A DNA stretch of 64,000 nucleotides, from contig CM019714.1 of assembly GCA_009760885.1 (NCBI GenBank), forward strand, positions 4,644,312-4,708,311. Direction: 5' to 3'. A program made the position numbers and the translations under genes. The stretch's first letter is position 1. Each line of letters begins with the position of its first letter. The notes under the pieces were generated by a model, which had not been told where the DNA came from, did no database searches, and worked only from the letters and a program-made list of their open reading frames with translations. The DNA comes from Achatina immaculata. Taxonomy: Eukaryota > Mollusca > Gastropoda > Stylommatophora > Achatinidae. Positions 21,084 to 29,233 of this stretch are shown piece after piece.

Positions 21084-21669
21084 CAGTCAGTCATATGCAC
21101 GTCCCTTGCGGAACTTTGCCTCCCAAACAGCACTCCTGTAGGCCTCTCGGTTGTGAGCAAGATGGCCTGCTGCTGCTGCGTCCATTTGCAGATCGTCAAC
21201 GATTTCTTGCAGCCATCTTCGTTTTGGTCTTCCTCTTTTTCTCTTTCCCATTATGTATCCTTCCAATACGGTCTTCTCTAGATTATCATGACGTTTAATG
21301 TGTCCAAAATATTAAAATTTTTTCTGTTTAATCCTCTTTACTAGCCAGCCTTCTTCAATATTAAGCTCTTGTAGTATGGATATATTTGTTCTTTTTTGTG
21401 TCCATGATAGTTGAAGAACTCTTCTGTAGCATTTACATTCAAAGGCATTTATGTGGTTCTCAGCTGTTTTGTTAAGTGTCCAGGTCTCACAGGCATATGT
21501 TGAGATGAGAAAGATGCATGCCCTTAAAAATCTTATTTTTGTGCTTCTGTCTGTTCCTCTCCACAAATTCTTTATTTGTTTTACTTTCTGAAGAGCGATA
21601 GATGTCCTCCTTCTAATTTCCCTCATTGTATCTCCATTATTAGTTAGTAGTGATCCAAGATATTCAAAA
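21084..21669 (-). mobile_element. 5'-truncated RTE-family LINE with 12-bp target-site duplication
   Basis: Minus-strand copy covering the C-terminal domain: FEYLGSLLTNNGDTMREI, RRTSIALQKVKQIKNLWR, YACETWTLNKTAENHINAFE, then LQELNIEEGWLVKRI, down to a (CAGT)n tail at 21084. It is flanked by CCTGCTTTAAAT (21072-21083) and CCTGCTGTAAAT (21670-21681), a 12-bp duplication with one mismatch. The frame is open for 126 codons and then shifts. Confidence 0.9.
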
Positions 21670-21681
21670 CCTGCTGTAAAT

Positions 21682-22084
21682 ATTAATCTCATATTACTAA
21701 AATCTTGTGTGCGTGTATGTATGTATGTATGTGTGTATGTGTGGTTGGGGGGTGGGGGTGGGGAGTAGCCAAGCCACTGTATTTTAAACCATTCTTTATA
21801 AGTGTTCTGCCCAGGGCAACTGTTACATCACACACCAAAACCACATCTCTCTCTAGCTTCCAGCTTCTATGTCACCTTTCTGTTGCCTGCCCCAGTGGCA
21901 CAGTCAGATAGCAACAGTGGATCTATATAGCACTTTGATTTAGCTAATGGCCAGGTTCTGATTTTAAAGCAAGATTTGTCAGGGATCTGTGGACAATCAG
22001 CAACATGCACGCTGACCTGCCTACTCGACTCACGCTAAGCACAACAATTGTATACGCTGCACAATCAAATACAAATAAATAAAT
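21682..22084. other. No gene recognised; short (GTAT)n tract
   Basis: A GTATGTAT run lies at 21711-21745, then a G-rich patch and unassigned spacer. Confidence 0.45.
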
Positions 22085-22556
22085 TTGCTACTTTTCTTCT
22101 TAACTTTCCCGATGCTACTTTGAGTGTAGTAATCTTAACTTTCCCGATGCTACTTTGAGTGTAGTAATCTTAACTTTCCCGATGCTACTTTGAGTGTAGT
22201 AATCTTAACTTTCCCGATGCTACTTTGAGTGTAGTAATCTTAACTTTCTCAATGCTACTTTGAGTGTAGTAATCTTAACTTTCTCAATGCTACTTTGAGT
22301 GTAGTAATCTTAACTTTCTCAATGCTACTTTGAGTGTAGTAATCTTAACTTTCTCACTGCTACTTTGAGTGTAGTAATCTTAACTTTCTCACTGCTACTT
22401 TGAGTGTAGTAATCTTAACTTTCCCGATGCTACTTTGAGTGTAGTAATCTTAACTTTCTCACTGCTACTTTGAGTGTAGTAATCTTAACTTTCTCACTGC
22501 TACTTTGAGTGTAGTAATCTTAACTTTCCCGATGCTACTTTGAGTGTAGTAAAACT
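22085..22556. repeat. Minisatellite, 35-bp unit, 13 copies
   Basis: Highly regular TTCCCGATGCTACTTTGAGT plus GTAGTAATCTTAACT. Three variant classes (CCCGATG, CTCAATG, CTCACTG) are arranged in blocks, a sign of recent local expansion. Confidence 0.95.
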
Positions 22557-22742
22557 GGAGAAAATGTTATAGCGTTACATGAGTTTGTTTTACTGATTTC
22601 TTAGGACTTTAGTATATTTTTGTTAATGAGAACTTTAGTGAGGCACTGTTTCTAGTTAGTGTTTCTTTGTCCTGTGCCAGTTGATCAGCTCGTTAATATG
22701 TTTTTCCTCTCTGTCTTCCTTTCTCTTTTTTTTTCCTTCTAG

Positions 22743-22757
22743 TCTTCCGATGAATGT
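22743..22757 (+). other. Candidate 15-nt non-coding micro-exon upstream of gene B
   Basis: A 40-nt polypyrimidine tract ends in TTTTCCTTCTAG (to 22742). Fifteen nt later comes a consensus donor, GTAAGTAAG (22758-22766). The segment TCTTCCGATGAATGT could be a short 5' UTR exon of gene B, whose start codon sits just after an acceptor at 27508. This is inference from splice-site quality only. Confidence 0.2.
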
Positions 22758-23134
22758 GTAAGTAAGTGTTATTTATTTCAAATTTAGGTTAAAGCTTATT
22801 TTTCACATGATTTTCACGTTTCCTGTTGATCTTCAAGTTATACTGCCATGTTGTAGATCATATCTGCGGTTTTGTAAACAAACATCTTTGCACCACTCCC
22901 TGGCTATCTGTACGTAGTTGTACAGTGAATAAATTAAACTCTCCAGTCACGTGGTCTTGTCTCTCTCAGAGGCTGAGGAGCGGATGGTAGCAGCACAGAT
23001 CTTTGCCCTGCCTGTGTCCTGATCTCTGACGTGTCCCTGTCTGCACCTGTCTGCACTGAACCTGTCAGGTAACAAGGTAAGACGTTGCCCAGATATCTTT
23101 CACATCTTCTAGTGTATGTCACAGATTGCCTTTG
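22757..23134. other. Spacer; possible 5' UTR exon of gene B
   Basis: 22950-23078 is more GC-rich than its flanks. It lies between an acceptor-like TGTCTCTCTCAG and a good donor, AACAAG/GTAAGA (GT at 23077). It has no extended reading frame, so if transcribed it would be untranslated. Low certainty. Confidence 0.25.
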
Positions 23135-23335
23135 TCCGCTTTGTTCTTACACTACATGTCAGGTTAATTGTTCCTACACTACATGTCAGGTTAATTGTTC
23201 CTACACTACATGTCAGGTTAATTGTTCTTACACTACATGTCAGGTTAATTGTTCTTACACTACATGTCAGGTTAATTGTTCCTACACTACATGTCAGGTT
23301 AATTGTTCCTACACTACATGTCAGGTTAATCGTTC
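23135..23335. repeat. Minisatellite, 27-bp unit, ~7.5 copies
   Basis: TTGTTCCTACACTACATGTC plus AGGTTAA. The 27-bp period keeps two frames open (repeated SYTTCQVNC and PTLHVRLIV), which is an artefact. Confidence 0.95.
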
Positions 23336-23842
23336 TAACCCTGGATCCCAGGTTAACCCTACATCTTAGGTTAACCCTATATCCTAGGTTAACCTTAGAC
23401 TGTAGGTTAACCCTACATCCTAGATTAACTCTACATCACAAGTTAACCCTACATCTTAGATTAACTCTACATCACAAGTTAACCCTACATCTTAGATTAA
23501 CTCTACATCACAAGTTAACCCTACATCTTAGATTAACTCTACATCACATGTTAACCCTACATCTTAGATTAACTCTACATCACAAGTTAACCCTACATCC
23601 TAGATTAACTCTACATCACAAGTTAACCCTACATCCTAGATTAACTCTACATCACAAGTTAACCCTATATCTTAGATTAGATTAAACCAACATTCTAGGT
23701 TAACCCTACATATCAGGTTAACTCTATATTCCAAGTTAAACCCCGCATCCCAGGCTAACCCTACATCCTAAGGTTAACCCTATATCCCAAGTTTAACTCT
23801 ATATCCCAAATTTAACTCAATATCCCAAGTAACGTGTTCAAG
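23336..23842. repeat. Minisatellite, 36-bp unit built of two 18-bp halves
   Basis: Halves CCCTACATCTTAGATTAA and CTCTACATCACAAGTTAA alternate regularly, then decay after 23680. The 18-bp half is related to the preceding 27-bp unit (TACACTACATGTCAGGTTAA), so the two arrays share an origin. Confidence 0.92.
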
Positions 23843-24659
23843 AGACTGTGCTGTAGAGGGCGGAACAATAAAACTCCCCAGATCATCAGAGGGTGTACCC
23901 CCCCCCCCCGGACAAGTGTTTCGGGCCTGTTAAACTCCTGACACACGCGTTGTCAAGCTTAACAGAAACTGGGATATCTGAAACGATGTATATTCAGAGA
24001 CTGGATACCACTACTGTAGCGGGCCTGTCATCACTGCGCCCTTGCAGTATGGCTAAGCGTTACAAAATAAATGTACTATGGAATGTATCATTATCAGACA
24101 GAAACAAAGTTACAGAAGGACTAGCTATTGTCAATAAACAGGGGAAAAAACAAACAAAAAACAGGACCAGCTTCTGTCAGTAAACAGAGAAAACAAAGTT
24201 AAAGCAGGACCTGGTCTTATCAATAAACAGAGAAAAGAAACAAACACATAAAGAAATAAACAGGACCAGCTCTTGTCAGTAAATGGAGAAAACAAACAAA
24301 TAAAAAAAACATAACATTTTGACCTGTCTTATTCAGATCAGTAACTTGTGGAGGCGGATAATGATGGACTTACTCTGTGTTGTGTTCGTCTTAAAATTTG
24401 TACACAACGCGGATATAAAGTGCAGACATTTATAACTTGTACACAAAACGCGGATATAAAGTGCAGACATTTATAACTTTAAAAACATCCTGAGCACAGC
24501 TGTAATATGTTTAAAATGCTTGAAAGAGTACAGTTCGACTGCCACGCTCTCACACATAAAAACACACCAGGACCAGCTCACAACAACTGGGTCGTGGGGA
24601 CGTCATTGACATAAGTGACAAAACTCCAGGTAGAAGACAGCAACCAGGGATCTGAGCTA
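23843..24659. other. Degenerate repeats and spacer before the mariner
   Basis: A (C)10 run lies at 23890-23900. Loose ~60-bp repeats of CAGGACC(A/T)G(C/G)TCTTGTCA with AAACA-rich linkers lie at 24060-24320. A 46-bp direct duplication (ACGCGGATATAAAGTGCAGA) lies at 24395-24478. No gene recognised. Confidence 0.5.
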
Positions 24660-24837
24660 CGAGAGGTGATTGATAAGTTCTCGGCCTAAGGTATAAATAC
24701 GTGAAACACACAGTTGATATTAGGTGCATTTGTAGATCAGGTTAATGTAAGATTAAACACCAAGTTTCAAGAAATTAACTGCAACCAGTTTCTTTTACAG
24801 CCTACTGAAGTGGTATGGGGTGGCAGAAATTGAGAAA

Positions 24838-25888
24838 ATGGATAAAATTTCTCATCGAGCAGTCATTCGCTACCTCTGCATCAGGGGCTTATCATCGAAG
24901 GAGATCCATGAGGATATGGTAGAGACTCTAGGGGAGAGTGCCCCTTCTTACAGCACAGTGAAGAAATGGCCAGCTCAATTCAAACATGGAAGGGAGAGTC
25001 TGGAAGATGATCCTCATCCAGGAAGACCAAGAACGGTAACCACCGATGAAACCACCGGCAGAATCCATGACATGATAATGGAGGATCGACGACTAACTGA
25101 GCAGTACATTGCTACTGAGTTGGGCATCTCCCAGGAACATGTTCATGCCATTATTCACAATCATCTTCAAATGACAAAGGTCTCTTCTCGATGGGTCCTG
25201 AAACTTCTTGGAGCTGATCACAAACGACAGCGTCTCAATATGTCAAGAGACAATCTTGGCTATTTTTCTACAGATCCTGTAAAGTTTCTTCAGCAATTTG
25301 TGACTATGGATGGGATTTAGGTTAATCATTTTCAACCAGAAACCAAAGAACAGTCAAAGCAGTGGAAACATCATGGATCCCCCACCTCCAAAGAAAAGCA
25401 AGGGTGGTTCTGTCTGCAGGTAAAGTGATGGCTTCCATCTTTTGGGATTCAGATATATGCTATTGGTAGACTATCTTCAAAAGGGCAGAACAGTCACTGG
25501 GGCCTATTACGCTAATCTTGTGAAGCAACTGCTGGTCAAACTGAAGGAAAAGTGTCGAAAGAAATTGATGATAGGAGTCATCTTTCAGCAAGACAATGCT
25601 CCAGTTCACAAGTCGGCGGTGGCAATGGCTGTCATTCATGAATGCGGCTTCCAGCTTCTTGAACATTCTCCTTATTCTCCTGATTTGGCTCCTTCGGACT
25701 ATTACCTGTTTACCAAACTCAAAAAGGAGCTCAGTGGTCGCAAATTTTCTTCAGATGATGACATCATTCATGCTGTAGACCACTTTCTACTGGCACAAGA
25801 TGCAGACTTTTACAAGGAAGGGATCCGTATGCTCCGGGATCGCTGGACTAAATGCAAAAACTTGCAAGGGGACTATGTTGAGAAATAA
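24838..25888 (+). pseudogene. Mariner transposase pseudogene
   Basis: Would encode about 350 aa, the usual mariner length, from the first ATG at 24838. The N-terminal half has a helix-turn-helix-type region (AVIRYLCIRGLSSKEIHEDM) and the WPAQFKHGRESLEDDPHPGR linker (normally W...F..GR.S..DD...GRP). The catalytic triad is visible: Asp in TMDG near 25309, Asp in QQDNAPVHKS near 25590, and Asp in SPDLAPSDYYLF near 25697; the last two are separated by exactly 34 residues (DD34D). Damage: a TAG at 25318-25320 where family members have a Trp codon (TMDETW), then two compensating frameshifts between about 25410 and 25460 around SAGKVMASIFWD. The C-terminal part stays open from 25442 to TAA at 25886-25888. 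Confidence 0.9.
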
Positions 25889-25930
25889 CCCCAAAAAGTT
25901 GTCAACAAATAATCCGTTGTACCTTATGCC

Positions 25931-26688
25931 AGTATTACTGTCCACAAAACAAAAAGGAATGGAAAAACTAATTATGTCAGTTCGTAAGAACAGCGAAGAG
26001 CAAAACCTCTATCTTAATGCAAAGAAAACTAAATTGATGACAACTGACAAAACAAACAAGGCAGATGATATATGTATCAATGAGGAAAAATTGGAAGAAG
26101 TGAAGAGTTGTGAAAATCTTGGATCATTACTAAATAATAACGGAGATACAATGAAGGAAATTAAAAGTCAGACATCTGTTGCTCTTTAGGAAGTAAAACA
26201 ACTAAAGAATCTGTGGAGAGGAGCAGACAGAACTACAAAAATAAGATTTTTAAGGGCATGCATCTTTCCCATCGCAACATATGCCTGTGAGACCTGGACA
26301 CTTAACAAAACAGCCGAGAAACACATAAATGCCTTTGAATGTAAATGCTACAGGAGAATTCTTCAAATATCATGAACATAGAAATAACAAATATATCTAT
26401 ACTACAAGAACTTAATATTGAAGAAGGCTGGCTAGTAAAGAGGATTAGACAAATAAAATTTAAATATTTTGGACACATTAAACGTCATGCTAATCTAGAG
26501 AAGACCGTCTTGGAAGGGTACATAATGGAAAAAAGAAAGAGAGGAAGACCAAGGCGAAGATGGCTGCAAGATAACGCTGATAATCTGCAAATGGATGCAT
26601 CAGCAGCAGGCCATCTTGCTCACAACCAAGAGGCCTACAGGAGTGATGTTAGGAAGGCAAAGTTCCGCAAGGGACACACAAATCAATG
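25931..26688 (+). mobile_element. RTE-family LINE inserted in the mariner, 10-bp target-site duplication
   Basis: Plus-strand, 5'-truncated RTE copy starting within the KGMEKLIMSV block and running through YLNAKKTKLMTTDKTNKAD and TYACETWTLNKTAEKHINAF to KRKRGRPRRRWLQDN and KFRKGHTNQ. It has a stop near 26187 and a frameshift near 26370. ACCTTATGCC occurs exactly at 25921-25930 and 26689-26698; the second copy is the first ten bases of the mariner right inverted repeat, so the LINE struck the mariner's end. Confidence 0.92.
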
Positions 26689-26721
26689 ACCTTATGCCGA
26701 GAACTTCTCAATCACCCCTGG

Positions 26722-26948
26722 CAAAGTTACCTGGGTGAGTGCTACAAAACACCTGTCACGTGACCTTGCTCTCAGCGCCAGGTGTGGAAAGTTCTACCAA
26801 CACATTCATGAGGGGCTCCCAACAGACGCCCAGTCTGTTCTGTGTCAGGCTTCTCAAAGAGGTGATCATTTCTAACTAAGATATAGGTCATCTTCAAGGT
26901 CGGGAGTGGCTGAATCAATAACGAAGCTGCTTCTGAGAGAGGAGCCAC
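26722..26948. other. No gene recognised
   Basis: Short spacer right of the mariner, unassigned. Confidence 0.5.
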
Positions 26949-27245
26949 CATCAGGACCCTTTATATGTCATCCAGCAGACAAAATAGTCCCTTTATATGT
27001 CATCCAGCAGACAAAATAGTCCCTTTATATGTCATCCAGCAGACAAAATAGTCCCTTTATATGTCATCCAGCAGACAAAATAGTCCATTTATATGTCTTC
27101 CAGCAGACAAAATAGTCCCTTTATATGTCATCCAGCAGACAAAATAGTCCCTTTATATGTCTTCCAGCAGACAAAACAGTACTTTTATATGTCTTCCAGC
27201 AGACAAAATAGTCCCTTTATATGTCTTCTTCCAGCAGACAAAACA
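26949..27245. repeat. Minisatellite, 32-bp unit, ~9 copies
   Basis: AGTCCCTTTATATGTCATCC plus AGCAGACAAAAT, very uniform. Confidence 0.95.
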
Positions 27246-27302
27246 ATCGCTTGAGTCTGTAGAGTTCGCACATTTGTACTGATGAGACGATCTGTCTAGA
27301 GA

Positions 27303-27303
27303 G

Positions 27304-27346
<43 letters not shown>

Positions 27347-27357
27347 TATCATCATCA
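27303..27357. repeat. (CAT)n microsatellite
   Basis: About 17 CAT units, 150 bp upstream of the gene B start codon. It is not attached to a recognisable LINE end, unlike the other (ATG)n tracts in the window. Confidence 0.9.
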
Positions 27358-27519
27358 ACGTAACACTTCGAACTTTAACATGACACACGGCCATTTCTTA
27401 TATACCTCGACATCTTGGCTGTTTACATGCATGTAATTCTTATCTAACACATTATCTTTTTATATCAACATAATGTGGACATAACACACACCTGATCTTG
27501 TGTCAACAGAGCACACACA

Positions 27520-27715
27520 ATGGCCGTATATGGGGGTCTACACATCCTGTTTCTGGCGGGGTTGCTGTGTCAGGCTACGGGCCTGTTTCTGCACCTGGTG
27601 GCGCTAGTCACGGCCCAGTGGTCCCTGCTTGGGACGCCGACTGTTTATTACTTTGGGTTGTGGGACACGTGTCAGGGTGACCTATGTCGGGAGTACGAAG
27701 CGGCCCAGAAGACAG
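27520..27715 (+). CDS. Gene B exon 1 (TM1 and extracellular loop 1)
   Basis: The ATG at 27520 follows an acceptor (TGTGTCAACAG, ending 27508), so the 5' UTR is probably spliced. The exon ends ...AAGACAG with donor GTGGTT at 27716. It holds 65 full codons plus 1 nt. The open frame past 27715 (a poly-T reads as a Phe run) is intronic. Confidence 0.85.
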
Positions 27716-29173
27716 GTGGTTATAGTTGTTCACGATTTCTTTTTTTTTTTTTTTGGTCAGTTCTCCTCCTTTTCGTGCTCAGTTTGAATGTGTTTCTTTG
27801 TCTATGGGTGAGACCGTGCGAGATGGAGGAAGAGAAGGGGAGTAACTGGGTACAGGTAGAAAGTTATCGCCGTTTATTTGAGAACGTTTTTTTGTGAACA
27901 TTCTATAAGTTTATGTTAAAGAGAACATTCTATATGTTTAGGTTAGGGAAACATTCTATACGTTTATAATAGGGTAACATTCTATATGTTTATGTTAGGG
28001 TAATATTCTATAAGTTTATATTAGGTGAACATTCTATATGTTTATGTTAGGGTAACATTCTATATGTTTATGTTAGGGTAACATTCTATATTTTATGTTA
28101 GGTGAACATTCTATATGTTTATGTTAGGGTAACATTCTATATGTTTTTGTTAGGGGAACATTCTATATGTTTATGTTAGGGGAACATTCTATATGTTTAT
28201 ATTAGGTAACATTCTATATGTTTATGTTAGGGGAACATTCTATATGTTTATGTTAGGGGAACATAGAAAATCCGTATACTATGACAATGAAGATGATCAA
28301 ATCTTCACGTGTGTGTGCGCCTGCGTGTGTGTGTTTATGCTGTGTTAGTGACAGGTATGTCTATACTGTGTTAATGACAGGTATGTCTATGCTATGTTGA
28401 TGACAGATATGCTTATGCTGTTTTTGTGTCTGGTGTGTATGTTTTTGGGGTGCTTGTTTTCTATGTCCAAGCCAAACCAGACACGAGGTATTGTTACATG
28501 TAGCAACCCAGACACGAGGTACTTTTGTATGTGGCACTCCAGACATGAGGTACTGTTGCATATAGCAATCCAGACACAAGGCACTGTTGCATGTAGCAAC
28601 CCAGACAGCTAGAACAAAAAAGAAGACATTTATATCTTCTTATGTCTATATTCTGCTGTCTATCTTCTTCTGTCTACCTTCATCTGTCTACCTTCATCTG
28701 TCTACCGTCTTCTGTCTATTTTTATCTGTCTACTTTCATCTATCTACCTTCTGTTAACCTTCTTTTATCTGTCTTCATCTCTCTACCTTCTTCTGCCTGC
28801 CTCTTCAGTCTACCTTCATCTATCTTCACCTGTCTACCTTCTGCTGTCTACCTTCGTCTTTCTACCTTCTACCTTCATCTCTCTTCCTTCTTCTGTCTAC
28901 CTTCTTCTCTCTGCCTTGTACCTTTATCGCTTTACTTTCTTCTATCTACCTTCTTCAGCCTACCTTCATCTCTCTATCTTCTTCTGCCTACCTTCTTCTG
29001 CTAATCTTCTTCTGTCAACCTTCATCTGTCTACCTTCTTCTCTTTTTCAGCCTACCGTCTTCTGCCTACCTTCTTCTGTCTACCTTATTTTCTCTACCTT
29101 CTCACTATTTTCTTCCTCTTTTCTCTGATCTCAGTTTGTTTCTGGTCCTTGTGGTGAACAAGTGGGTCACTAT

Positions 29174-29233
<60 letters not shown>

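Larger units (their letters stand above)
24660..26721 (+). mobile_element. Mariner (Tc1/mariner, DD34D) element interrupted by an RTE LINE
   Basis: The left inverted repeat is AGGTGATTGATAAGTTCTCGGCCTAAGGT (24664-24692, here quoted only to locate it); the right one at 26689-26718 is its near reverse complement. Subtracting the inserted LINE and one duplicated target leaves about 1.29 kb, the normal size of a mariner. TA precedes the left end (24658-24659). The matching dinucleotide at the right end appears mutated. The transposase is broken, so the element cannot move itself. Confidence 0.9.

Noticed and set aside
23336..23842. Telomere-like GGTTAACCCTACA repeats
   Set aside because: The true unit is 18/36 bp with TTAACCCTACAT, not TTAGGG or a known telomere repeat, and it derives from the adjoining 27-bp array.
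24820..24837. A GTG start for the mariner transposase
   Set aside because: A eukaryotic transposase should start at ATG. The first in-frame ATG is at 24838, and the N-terminus from there fits the family.
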